NCBI GenBank assembly: GCA_021234155.1
Contig: JAJEKV010000060.1
Coordinates: 8,950,323 to 9,014,322, forward strand
Direction of reading: 5' to 3'
Source of the DNA: Isoetes taiwanensis
Taxonomy: Eukaryota; Streptophyta; Lycopodiopsida; Isoetales; Isoetaceae
Length of the DNA stretch: 64,000 bases
The notes under the pieces are model-generated. The model did not search any database. It saw only the letters and a program-made list of their open reading frames with translations, and had not been told where the DNA came from. The translations under genes and the position numbers were made by a program. Shown piece by piece: positions 45,023 to 55,972 of this stretch. Positions within the stretch are counted from its first letter, which is position 1; each line of letters begins with the position of its first letter.

Positions 45023-45527
45023 TTTTTTAGAGAGGCCCTACAGACACTCTATATCATGAGACATACTAGGCTAGAAAAAAGACTTATCGAAAGAACTGGA
45101 GAATACAGAACAAAACTATAAACAAACAAGTGCAAGAAACTCTAATCAGACTGTCTAATCTATACGAACTGGAAAATACAGGAGAAGATTATAAAACAAA
45201 AAACAAAAAACACAGAGTAGAGGAGAAGATTAGAACAAAAAACATACAAAACAAGGTAGTAAAAGTAGTAGAAATGACACAGAAACAATATAAAAAATAG
45301 AAATAACACAGAGACAGTAGAAAAATGATAAAAAAAAGACACAGACAGTGGATAAAACTTAAAAATAACACGGAAATTGTATAAATCGAGAAGAAATAGT
45401 AAATACCTGCTTCCTGAGTGCTCTCGACCTGTTCAGGCACTTCCTGAGTGTTGGCCCGTCGCCCGGCTCTACCTGCGCCTCTCCCTCCGCCTCTACCTCT
45501 CGTTGCGCCAGATCCTCCGGACGCCAT

Positions 45528-45904
45528 ATCGCTGCAATGTTCGAATGCAATGTCATGGGACGCGATTCAAATTTATACGTATGGGTGCATTATCTGAACC
45601 ATCAGATTACTATCCGATTTTAAATTACAATTATCCCGCCTATATTAACCGCTTATCCCGCTCATTTCAAATTAAAAACTTAATTTTCTTATTAAAGCAC
45701 ATCCACGAATATTTATTTTTATTATTTTCAAGAAACGCCTATGTGGCACGCCGAATTATTCATTCGCCACCGAATTCTTCAAGAAACCTGATCAACTCGC
45801 CGACTTCTTCCGGTCGACCGCCTCCTCGCCTGATCAACTCGCCTCCTCGACTGATCGACCGCCTCGACTTAGCGATCGCCTCCCCGACTGATCGACACGC
45901 GATC
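45528..45904. promoter_or_regulatory. Divergent intergenic region, likely bidirectional promoter
   Basis: 377 bp separate the presumed ATG of the ParB-like gene (minus) from the ATG of the DUF8039-like gene (plus). The right part is rich in TCG/GACC repeats (CTGATCAACTCGCC, GACTGATCGACCGCC types). Short distance and divergent orientation suggest shared control. I can name no specific binding site. Confidence 0.45.
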
Positions 45905-46971
45905 ATGTCGGCCGAACTATGGTGAGTCTATCAGTAGGATTTGAAGAGTGTTCTAGAAACATACTGTATTCTTGAAGACTGTTCATGTGAAATCATTCTT
46001 TTAATGTTTTCAATTATCAGCGTGGGAGAAGAATGCTATTTATTAACAGCAAACTTGAAGCGTCGACTTGGATTATGTAAAATCGAAGACCTGGACCCTG
46101 AATCTAAGTGCCATGGTGTCCCTCTTGGAAACAGTTTCTGTAAAGTTAGCATTATAAATTGCAACTATGAGGATGAAGCTCTTCCAAGAAGACATCCTGG
46201 TGGCGACACAATTGGGGAGAGCGTGGGCACATTTGTGGCATGGCCAAAAGAACGTCTAAAAAACCTTCTGATACAAAGAAGCTATAATGATTCACAATAA
46301 TAGAAGAATCTAGTGAAGATGATGAAGGTGGGGTACAAGATGAGTGTGCTGGTACATCAGATAGCAAACAAGTCGAGGACACGGGCACATCTTCGTGTAT
46401 GTATCTAACTTAGGTAATACAATTATGCTTAGATGTTGTATGTTGTAGAGCTTTTGCAATACAGGCTGTATGTACATAACTTAGGTAATACAGTTAAGCT
46501 TTCACATGATATACTAATAATTTTGTATGCATTGTAGGTGTAAGGAATGATCTACAAAACAAGTGTCAAATTCTTCAACCAGCTGAAGTAGATCTTCAAC
46601 CAACTGATATAGAAGAAACAAATCTAAGTTCCCAATATGCTGGCTGGGGGACTAATCCAAGGTCGAATACCATGCTTCCTGAGCTTTGGGAAATGGTTGA
46701 GAGAATCAGTGATTCAGATACTCGAAGCAATTTGCTAAATCTACTTGCAGTCCAAGGTTTACTACATAATCCTTGGGGGAGACCATCCTTTGCAGAAGTA
46801 GTTGATCAGCCAATAGGGTGGACCGGCCTTCCAATAGCCAGAGAATGCCCAACAGCAAGTGCTACTGCTGCAGCACATGTAAATCCCGAAAACCGTTGGA
46901 AGAAAGTGCATGATGCAATAGTACTGAGATATTATGTTCCAAATGACATAGTGATTAGGCCTGCTTCTTAA
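45905..46971 (+). pseudogene. DUF8039-like transposon-associated gene, three exons
   Basis: Exon 1 (45,905-45,921, MSAEL plus two bases) joins exon 2 (46,021-46,396) through a GT-AG intron to give MSAELCVGEECYLLTANLKR. Exon 2 continues with CHGVPLGNSFCKVSI and DTIGESVGTFVAWPKERL. The pattern HxxPLGxxxxxVxI...TIGxAVGxxVAWP is that of the DUF8039 domain, common in plant proteins linked to CACTA-type transposons. An A-run frameshift near 46,260 separates the domain from an acidic stretch, IEESSEDDEGGVQDE. Intron 2 (46,397-46,537) joins TSSC to VRNDLQNKCQ. Exon 3 (46,538-46,971) encodes 144 residues including LPELWEMVERISDSDTRSNL and ends RPAS. It may be functional if the frameshift is a sequence error. 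Its partner on the other side is the ParB-like gene. Confidence 0.55.
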
Positions 46972-47170
46972 GTTATTAAGTGTGTACACTGTACTATTTG
47001 CTCCAGAAATATAATTATGTGTACCTTTTGCACTTGTCTACAATTTGAACTTCAACATGTTCCATGCTATATTTTACAAACCAGGTAGTTCACACAGTAC
47101 AAACCACTGCAAATTCAATTCAATTCAAAAAGTAACACAATACAAAGCACTGCAAATTCAAAGCCTTCAC

Positions 47171-48952
47171 CTAATCCAAGGCATCCACCATTTCGGGAAG
47201 ACTTCCAAGCAACATCTCATGCACATCATCAGACAATGCAAAAGCTGCACTAGCACCTTTAACCCTGTGATTTATCTTCTTCATGGGAAATTTAGCTCCA
47301 ATAACAGACTCTACTGGCACCAATACTTCTCTATCATCCAACAACTTATATTTGTTATGGCAACTTGGCAATTTCTGATAATAGTAAGCTGATATGACTG
47401 CGTCACCTGCATGATGCTCATTCTTGTAATCATCAATGACTGTTTGATCCAATACATGCTTTTCTCTAGTGCAAGCAAGAACATAGTATGGCACATCTTC
47501 CTCATTACCAGGAAGAGCAAAAGAAGCAAAATTATCACCAAACTGTATCACATCATGTAACTCCTCTACCTCATTTGCAAACATTGCGTTTCGATTCCAA
47601 TTCAGACCTTCAAATGTGCACATGGGACTAGCTTCTTCAATGTCCACTTTCCACAGTGTTGAATAGACTCACATGCCTGCCATTCAAAGTTTATGCAGGC
47701 ACTGCAAAAACAAGATAGTGGTCTAATCATCAGTAAGGTTGGGTCCTCCGGACTTATGGAAGATACACAGTGCCAGCTTTGGACACCAGGAAGGGGTTGC
47801 TTCCCAATACACTCTACGAACTTGAGATTTCTTGTTTCTCAAAACAACACAGGCATCATGAGCACCCTTTATTTCAATCCCATGCTCTCTTCTTTGCTCA
47901 CTGGCCAAGAGTTGCTTGGCCTTGGCAGCCTCTCCATCATGTTCCCCCTTCCCATGCCCTGATCCGAAGAAATTCCATTGTACACGAATGCCATGCTGAC
48001 AATGGTACCTGCATATGAAGTAGAATGATCTTCTGGATTTGAACTGAGCAGCACAACCATCTGACCACACGAGATGATACCGCATGTGAGATCCTCCATT
48101 CTCTTTCAACCACTGAAGATGAAGTTGAAATGCATGTTGTACAAAATGTGTGTCATGACTTCTATCATCAGAAACATATAAGTGAACAGTCTTCTGCAAC
48201 TTACCATTTACCTTGAAGAGAGTGATGTGTACCAAAATAGTGATCTGGTCTGCATTCCAATGTTCAGACTGCACTTCTTTGAAGGGTTGCAATGTGTAAT
48301 TTTCTGCAAAGTCTACTACTGATATCACAGAATCATCTCTTAGACTCTGAATGCTTCTCCTAAATTCCTTGCTCTGCCAATGAGCTGCAAAGTTGTGATG
48401 CACAAACTTTTTCATGTGATCAAACATGGCAGATAGCATGAAAGGAGCATCTGTTTGCTTCTCCACCAATCTTAGTCTTCTAGAAGTGCCCTTCCTTGAC
48501 TTCTCGTCCATATAACAGTAAGCCTGCCATTTAACATCATCTTCATTATTCTGATCAGTCTCTTTTGGACATAAGGGAATCTTTTGCTTACCACATTTTT
48601 CACAATCCCCCCTTATGCACTTCAGATTGTGCCACTCTTCCCTTTCCTCTTTTTGGCAAACCATTTCTCTCCAAAGAGTGCTAACATTACAAAATGTAAG
48701 CTTTTGTGCCTGACAAACCCCATCATGTGTACCAACAGCACATACATCACAATTGCAACTGCAATTTATGTGAAACTTCTGCCTCATAGACTTGAAAGCT
48801 TTTCTGAAATTCTCTGCTTGTTCATGCTTGACACAACAGCAAGTGTTTCTCTCATTCAATTTCCTTATGCAACTTGGTTTCAGGTATTCGAACATTCTAA
48901 TACCAACATCTGCATCTGGATTCTCCTCCACAAACTGCTCATACAGCTCAGC
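47171..48952 (-). pseudogene. DDE-transposase-like protein of an uncharacterised family
   Basis: After an acceptor (TGTGCAG, 48,953) a frame of about 409 codons runs to 47,723. Residues 30-130 are Cys-rich (CCCVKHE, CNCDVC, CEKCGKQKIPLC), suggesting zinc binding. The core reads VISVVDFAENYTLQPF, then DDRSHDTHFVQHAF, then YHLVWSDGCAAQFKSRR and NFFGSGHGKGEHDGEAAKAK. Spaced Asp (DFAENY), Asp (SDG) and Asp/Glu (HGKGEHDGE) residues suggest an RNase H-like DDE fold; similar uncharacterised proteins are widespread in repeat-rich animal genomes. After a gap with CFCSAC...WQACESIQHC in another frame, a 158-codon frame (47,647-47,171) carries EEDVPYYVLACTREKHVL and EVLVPVESVIGAKFPM, the usual C-terminal region. 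At least one frameshift separates the two parts. Upstream exons, if any, were not found. Confidence 0.6.
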
Positions 48953-50504
48953 CTGCACATTGCAAAAGAAAATAGGTAAGTTGGAGAAGACTGTGCATTG
49001 AATACCTTACATATCCAGTACATAAGTAAGAAATACTATGTATACCAGTACATATCAGTTGTACATGTAAAAAGATTTGATTGAATCTGTACATATTCAG
49101 TACATATGTACAGTAGATTATGTATAGTATCAATTTATAGCACATTTAATCCTACATCCTTACACTTATTTCCTATGATGCTAAGCAGATGAGATTCTCT
49201 TTTGAGAAGTCGGATTGCAGCACATTATAGCTTTTACGAGGATTAATTGGCCGTCATGTCTCACCAAAGTAGCATTTTGAATATTGAATTCTTCGTTCAT
49301 TAAAATATTGTAGTCGATTATATTATTTCCCTATGAAACAATTGAATTGTAATATTCATGTCTGCAAGCTCGTTACGATTGCACTACATATCATAATAGC
49401 ACACTCAAGTTTAGTTCTTCAAGTAACAAAATCTCATTTTCCTAAATGCATTCGGTGGAATATCTTGCATATATAGGATCTACAAGCTGGGTGAATGTAT
49501 AGTAATAAGCTGAGGCATAATATAATGTCTTAGAGCTGAAAAGGGTCTAGCATTCTATGTAAAGACAACACATTACTCATCCTAATATTCAAGCACCTAT
49601 GTCCTTGCAATAGACTTTAAATGTTAAACAATAAACAAGCCAATTAGGTTTATCCAAACTTCTTTTTTTTAGTCTAATGCAGTCTAATGCAAAGGTAATG
49701 TAAACTTTTAACAAAGAATGATATTCATCTTGCAGTTGTTTCTTCATGTAACAGTCATTGGCATTGCAAGGTGTATAACAAAGAGCTCAAACATTGCTAT
49801 CTGCTATATAATGTGCATGTGCATTGAGATTTATTCATTGTATATTCATTGGATTTGAATATAAGAAAAAATATCTTAGGTTTGGTGAAGCATCTTGTCT
49901 ATTGTTCTCCTCTACTTATTTTGATACAATTCTTAATGTTTGAAATGTTTATATGATCTTGAAACAATATTTCACAGATGAACAACTTGAAGAACAAGAT
50001 CAACTTGAGTTTATATTCTAGCAAAATTGAGCACACAATTTACTGCCCCACAGGATCCACTGGGTTATGGCAAATACATCTCGTTGGCAGTAGCTTATCA
50101 GAATGATCCAACTACTCCATGTAGCACCCAATCAAAGCCCCAAAAGTTAGATAAGAAAATTACATAGGCTTGCTAGGTAGTAAGGGAATTTTGGCTTGTG
50201 ACGTATGCCTCAAATCAGTGGCAGAATTTGAGTTGCAAATTGGCCGCAGGTAAGTCGAATCAATCTGCTATATTAGCTTTCGAACTGCTACAATAATTCT
50301 TGGTTTCGCTACAGTGGTTTAGTCCATGTTGTCAATCCCTTTGTTCTCTATTGTTGTTGGTCGGTGTCTACTATCCCTTAATAGGCCGCTCCTTACATAG
50401 TCTCGGCTTGTCCTTTATTAAATGTCACAGCCTTTTTATTAGAATAGGGTACCTCCTTTATTCTCCTTAACCTTTTTATATACCATAGATGTAATCATTT
50501 ATGC
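48953..50504. other. Non-coding stretch, possible 5' region of the transposase-like gene
   Basis: The part next to the gene (49,000-49,140) is rich in the word GTACAT, repeated on both strands. The remainder is AT-rich and shows no gene, RNA or terminal repeat that I can support. Confidence 0.4.
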
Positions 50505-51952
50505 GTATGAATATAGTCTAATATTCCCCTTGCCCTTCATGGCAATGGGTCCACAAGGCCTTAAAGCCTGCTGGAAGGAGAAGCGAGCTAATTGGCTCTC
50601 CAGATGGAATGTGCAGGAGCACAGGTCCATATAGATATAACTGAGGAGAATCATAACCATTTTTGGGGCATCTGGTGCATGATATAACTCCTGTGCATAC
50701 AGAAGAAGATCCTCTCTACTGAATTTCCCTGCGGGAGGTGCAACTGGCTTCATTCTGGCCCAAAGTTTCCGTGCATCATGATGCAGTTCATACTCTAGTT
50801 TTTCCTGCAATTCATGTACCCAAACTGCCTCCTTCCGTTTGAGAAATTTCCTGTATGCCTGCTTAGCTTCTTGCCTGGGTAGCTTAGCATAATATTCATT
50901 TTTAACCAGCCTGCACTCCTCATCCCGCCACGCAGCATTCTTATGCGATCCTCCCTTCGTTAGACCAAACACCTGAGAAGCAACATCCATCACAATTTTC
51001 AAAAAACACTTACTTTTTGTGGGCAGGTTGCCTTTCCAGTCTACGTTCGTCAAGCACTGCTCCAATTTCCTTTTATAATCTTTTTTCTTCTCATGCCTCA
51101 GTTTCAGCCTTCCTCCTGGGTATGCCGAAGCTTCTCCAACTACTTGAGCGCGTAAATCTAAGCGAAGCATGGTTAGATTCCAACTCGTCTTCCACCCGAA
51201 AGCTTTCCACCAACTCTCTTGCAGCCGGATCACCTATTAGATAGTCTGCAACACTAGCATTTTGGCAAGTGAGCTCTGCTGAAGCAGGGAATTTAGGAAC
51301 ACCATTATACAATACCAGGCCATGTGCTTCACAGAGTTGCAGCAACTTTAAGCCTGAATCATTAACTATAGAATCTTTAGAATACCTCTTCCAACCTGCT
51401 GTTTCAACTTCTACAAGTGATAGCTCTTGCAGAAGGACATCTTCCACCCCGTTCACGAACATGCTGGCTTGTCGCTCTGCAGTTCTGCCATTGAAATCTC
51501 TAGCGAGAAAGACCTCCCCTTTTTCCTTAAATGCATTGATGTCTCTGGCCAGGTGTAAGAATGGATCCTCTCTAGATAAATCTTCATGAAGGTAGGTACT
51601 ACTAGATGCAGGTGCAAAGTATGCAGCAGCAATGTACACCAGCTTTTTGCCCTTGATTTCCAACCAAATGTATTGGTTATACGCACACACTTTTGTGATT
51701 CTCACCTTAGCCACAAAATTGTTTCTCACATAGCACGCTATTCCTCCAACCCCTTCCTGGACCTGCTCCCTTTGTATTCCAAGCCGATTCTAATAGAGTG
51801 AATTCATGTAGATGCCCTAGCCTTGCTGTTTCATGTTCCCAAGTCTCCAACAGCACCACAATATCTGCCTCTTTCCACATAGAATGAGTTGACACCTCCT
51901 TCCTATTCTTAAAGCCATGCACATTCCATACCACACACCTGAGGGCGCGTCC
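50505..51952 (-). pseudogene. LINE-B ORF2: endonuclease and linker, RT missing
   Basis: Starts right after the ORF1 stop in the same frame: GRALRCVVWNVHGFKN, then IVVLLETWEHE. A frameshift near 51,730 moves the reading to GVGG / YVRNNFVAKVRITKV and VFLARDFNGRTAE (Asp/Asn motif). It continues to SVADYLIGDPAARELVE and ELESNHASL where DSDHxPL is expected, with Asn replacing Asp before His. Another frame follows with GGSHKNAAWRDEECRLVKNE and FSREDLLLYAQELYHAPDAP. The RT palm and zinc knuckle are absent. Confidence 0.8.
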
Positions 51953-52717
51953 CTAGCAGCTATGGACATCACCATCCTTGTCCTTAATCCAGATTCTATC
52001 TCCCTTGATATATGCATGTTTCCCTTCTGCTTTTAGAGCTTTTACCCGAGTTAACATGTCATTGAATTCCTGTTGCTGCTGCCATGTGAGATCATTGTTC
52101 AGCCAAAAATGTTTGTCTTTCAACACTGAGCGATTATGCATCACTCTATCTCTGGCTTCCTGGCTTCTGAACTTTATAATTATGGGGCGTGGTTTCCCCA
52201 GTTGCTTTTTTCCCACCCTATGGCAACTCATAATTCCGGGATCGTGCAGGTGCATTTCTTGGTTGAAGAATTCTCTAACAACTTCAGAAATATCTTCCTC
52301 CTCATTTTCTATTACTCCTGACAACTTAACATTGTTTCTTTTTGTTGCACGAAGCTGTTCTTCTTTCAAGACTGTAGTGACTGTCTGTTCCACCCTTTCT
52401 GCAATACGAATTCCAGCATCACCTGCATCCTGCTCATTTGCAGCCCCTACTCTCTCTAATTGATTGCAGGTTCGTTTGAATTCTTCTCTAGTTGCTTCCA
52501 GTCTTTCTACAATTTCTGCCCCCTGCTCTTTCTGTTTCAGATCTTCAATATCTGCTCTAATTTTCTTTACCTCTTCGTCTACCTTGGATTCTAATCTGAC
52601 TAACTCCGCCCTAACATGTTCCAGTTCAGTCTGAATAGGGGCAGTTACAGATTCCTGCAGAAATATCTTCAGGTCATCGGTTAGCTATTTGTACCAGACC
52701 GGGAGGGATGGAGCCAT
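51953..52717 (-). pseudogene. LINE-B ORF1 (coiled-coil protein)
   Basis: 255 codons from ATG (52,717) to TAG (51,953), with one in-frame TAG at codon 11 (52,685-52,687). Residues 15-130 are a long coiled coil (RAELVRLESKVDEEVKK, IEDLKQKEQGAEIVERLEA). Residues about 138 onward (NNVKLSGVIENEEEDISEVV, then PRPIIIKFRSQEARDRVMHN) match the RRM-like half of LINE-A ORF1. It ends KDKDGDVHSC before TAG. ORF2 follows in the same frame. Confidence 0.8.
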
Positions 52718-52755
52718 TTCGTACTTTTTAGTCATACACTAGTTCGATGTTTTGG

Positions 52756-52781
52756 GCGCCTAACAGATGCGCCTAACAGAT
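52756..52781 (-). repeat. 13-bp tandem pair in the LINE-B leader
   Basis: ATCTGTTAGGCGC twice in a row on the minus strand, 39 bases upstream of the ORF1 ATG. LINE-A has three 13-bp repeats containing GGGCGCNAAACT at the same place. Confidence 0.75.
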
Positions 52782-52799
52782 TCTATACCAATGGGATTC

Positions 52800-55779
52800 T
52801 AGAGAATAATAGGTGCCCACCAGCAATGTTAAACCTGGTAGTTGTTTGTGCTATAAATTTGTTATGTCCAAAGCCATAATTCATTTAGTTGGTGATTTGA
52901 ATTACAATCTGCAAGAAATTGTTGTGTCCTTAGTCTTACTTCAACAATTCTTTATTCTTTACAGTGGCTTCCTTACATTTGATTATTGTTCATTCATAGA
53001 ACATTTTTCCTGCACAATGTCTAAACCTGTTGGCATGGGATTCACACAGGGAAGAGATAAGCCTTATAAGCTCCTTGCAAGCTTATTTCCTTAACCGGAG
53101 AGACCACTGACAATTAATGATGCACACAGGGGTGGCTGCATCAAAAAGTGATTAATATCTGCACATAGATACGTCAAATATTTACCTTGGAATTTTAGCT
53201 CCACTACATAAATTGAACAGCAAAATGTATCTATAATAACTTTAGGAAAACATGGATAAAAGATTTGTTAACAACACCAATGATTACACTAACCTGCTTG
53301 TGCTTGCCACTTTTTCAACCGCAGAGTTAGCATACTTCAAGAATCAATCCCTAAGCCTTGGTCTGATAATTTGAATGCCTTGAAAACATTCTCTCTTCGT
53401 CAAACCGCAATATTTAGATGAGACAACATTCTACTTGCAGGTTCAGGTACTCAAGAGTTGCATGACTGCCTGAGGAGAAAAACTTGCTTCTATACCCAAG
53501 CTAGATAATCATTTTAGATTAAATATTCTTACCATATCTTGTTCTTGATGAAGATGACATCCAGGCACACATTAATAATATTCAATCAATAAATAATACT
53601 TACATTCAGCAAACCTTCAGCCAAAAGGAAAATGTTACCAAGAATATACCATAACAGTGTTCAATGTATCATAATAGTGGTCTAGTTTGCTCCACCATAT
53701 CCAACTTTACATATCCAAAACAACGTTGCTAATTTGCACCATATCCAACTCCACATATCCAAAACAGTGTTGCTAATTTGCACCATAAACAGAAACAAAA
53801 GAAGCAAATCGCCTTTTGATACCATATCTTCTAGTTTATAACCAACTTGATGAAGCAAATCCGCCCATAGCTAAGCAAGAAAAAGAGGAATCCAAGCCAT
53901 TGTAATCTGTTACTTCTACTGCCAAACTCACATATGCCCAGATGAAGCAAGAACCATGGAATATAAAAGGTCTTTAAGAGAGGAGACAACAAAAGAAATG
54001 GTTCTTCTAAGTTCAGCCATGGCCGCTCTGAAGTTCCACACAACAACAAACTCTAAACGTTAAATGCCATGCTGCTGGAAATGAGTGCTTACAAAAATTT
54101 ATAACTTAGAAAGATTTGAATGGCCACAATGTAATGTCGAAATTTCTCATATTTCCCGCAAAGTTCGCATGTCAGCATCCATCACATATCAGACTCCACC
54201 ACATGTCATTCGAATTTCACATCCTGCTATGCATATCAGCACATTTTGCAGATCATTCACATACTGCAGATCATCTGAACAACATGTGGCACATAGACTG
54301 AATATTTGAGAGAAAAATAAAAGGAAGAAACAGCACTAACGTGAAAGAGCCTTGTCTCATTGAATTACTTATTTCTAAGAATCCATCGCTGCCGCCATTA
54401 CAAAGCTCAAAAAATGGTTCTCTTGGTCTAAATCTAATATGAAGCTATTTGCTAGGGATGCCAAGAGTTACCATTAATCAGAGAGAAGGACGAATAAACA
54501 TGTAACAGTTGCTATTGAATAAGATGACGGAAATGAAAGAATATTACCTTCAAGAAGCAAGCATGGAGATTTTCAGTATTACTCTGTATTGGCATGTGTG
54601 CTATAATCCTTTTAGGTTGCAGATGCAAACCTCGACCCCAAGAATATTGAGTAAAAACATCGGAAAATGGTTGCATACATGGCTGAATCATGCAACCATA
54701 CGTACTCCTTTTTGCTCTGAGCTCTGAAAATCAAAGAAGCTTCAAAAATCAATCTCAGATGCTTCCAACAGCTCTGAGATCGACTTGATAAGCAAAAATC
54801 AAAGCTCTTATAAGCAAATATCTGAACCTTATAAGCTTTACCTGGACGCTTTTTCGTAACACATACTCTTCAAGCTGATCACAGAACTTGCTTTAGAGCC
54901 CAAAAATGATCCCAAGCTTCAAGCTCTAGCATTCGAAGAAGTTGAAGCCTAAGAAGTAAACGTGCCTTCTCTGTTTGTAAACCGACGTCTGTTTGTGAAC
55001 CTATTCTTTTCGCATCCTCTGTTTCGTGCCTGAAAAAATAGCACACAGGTTAAGAGACGGCAAAGGAAATAAGTTATGACAAAAATTAACCCTAAATAAA
55101 ATGAAAAATCTATCAGATGTCAAACCTGAAGCTTCAGGCGCTAAGAGTTTGCCTCGGGCATGATTGCTCAGAGCCAGCCATTTTGCTAGTCCGATCAATG
55201 CTATGAGGGAAAAAAAACGCAATAGAGCAGCATGCGTTATGCAAACTGGAAAGAGCAGAATAGAAGGAAGCATAGTGAAAACCCTAACCCGAGTGCTTCC
55301 TCAGCCGGAAAAGAAATATGATAACACAAAAAATGAAACATGAAGAAACTCGCCGGAAAAAGCATTACATCCGCCGGAAAAAGCGTTAGCGCCGGCGTTA
55401 GCGAACCGGAATTTTTTTTTTAAATAAGTAGATAATGATTTTCCCATACTATTGTGTAATATATTATATATTTTCCTATATATTCTGTAATCAATCTTTT
55501 TAATTTGGGATTATCCGGTATGGCCAAAAACGTTTTTGGAATTTTTTTACGATTGATTTTCTAAGGTTTTCAAAGTTTTAGCTGTCGGACAAAGTTTCTG
55601 ACACTCCAAAAATCGTGAAATATTTTGTGCTTTGGGGTTTTTGTAGATAGAAATGCATAAAATGGGCAGGAGAGGTGGTGCCAGATTCGGCATGCATGCC
55701 ACGATTGGTCAAGAGCTCGGCATCTTATGAATCGGGCAAATGAATGTCTTCTCTGCGGCATGTCTGCGATTGTTGCTTA
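52800..55779. other. Non-coding stretch with minor repeats
   Basis: No recognisable gene. A 50-bp direct repeat lies at 53,692-53,787. A minus-strand open frame of 90 codons starting at 55,273 has a telo-box (AAACCCTAA) just upstream but no known motif. Short CGCCGGAAAAAGC repeats lie near 55,350-55,400. Confidence 0.4.
53692..53787. repeat. 50-bp tandem repeat, two copies
   Basis: CACCATATCCAACT followed by CACATATCCAAAACA and GTTGCTAATTTG, repeated once with three differences. Confidence 0.75.
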
Positions 55780-55796
55780 GATCATCAGGGTTTCCA

Positions 55797-55972
55797 TGGT
55801 ATTCCGACCAAGTAGTGGCATCTGCATGCACTGCAGAAGACGATTCATGCACTGCATAAACGAGTTAGGGCTTAAGGCTGAACTACGAGGAAGGAAGACC
55901 GTTGCTTATATTCAAAGTTTATTATCCTGGCCAAGTCCGAAATTATGGAAATCCGTCGAAATCCTTGGCAGG
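55797..55972 (+). other. Exon-like open frame, unrecognised
   Basis: An open frame beginning MVFRPSSGICMHCRRRFMHC and continuing to WPSPKLWKSVEILGR ends at a plausible donor (GGCAG then GTTTGT). A CATCAG acceptor-like string lies just upstream. The composition is protein-like, but I recognise no family. It may be a single exon of a decayed gene. Confidence 0.25.

Larger units (their letters stand above)
41728..45527 (-). pseudogene. ParB-like / N4-N6 DNA methyltransferase-like gene, spliced
   Basis: Exon 1 (45,527-45,407) starts MASGGSGATRGRGG, a Gly/Arg-rich basic stretch. Intron 1 (45,406-44,861) joins ...QEAG to SSKNVKRKAKPAQG in phase. Exon 2 (44,860-43,728) has one frameshift near 44,440, then IHVDRLFRSTKAMFVSRRYD and FMIIDGQHSVEAQKVL, matching the ParB/Srx-type fold (D..V..I...R and IDGxHR..A). 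Intron 2 (43,727-43,322) joins FLYK to SSYVEQLRHARNQW in frame. Exon 3 has an apparent frameshift in a T10 run (43,082-43,091), others near 42,735 and 42,260, then TDTTLFVLDSRGTRW, VTVCHSDMSYAYALAAA and IEAFCPLESTCWEFHVGGYV. This order resembles N4/N6 methyltransferases (motif IV near TDTTLFVLD, motif I-like near EAFCPLEST), but the DPPY-type catalytic residues are not conserved (DSRG). ParB-methylase fusions are known in bacteria and phages. The methyltransferase assignment is an inference. Confidence 0.55.
50505..52790 (-). mobile_element. LINE-B, internally deleted
   Basis: A second LINE related to LINE-A, on the minus strand. It has a leader with two 13-bp repeats, ORF1, and an ORF2 with the endonuclease and a following linker. 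The frame then passes within about 60 residues from YHAPDAPK to RPCGPIAMKG, which resembles the very end of such elements, so the entire reverse transcriptase seems deleted at about 50,650. It cannot move by itself. Confidence 0.8.

Noticed and set aside
45189-45342. Hydrophobic open frame resembling a membrane protein
   Set aside because: It is the translation of an A/T-rich intron of the ParB-like gene; its aromatic runs come from the poly-pyrimidine strand.
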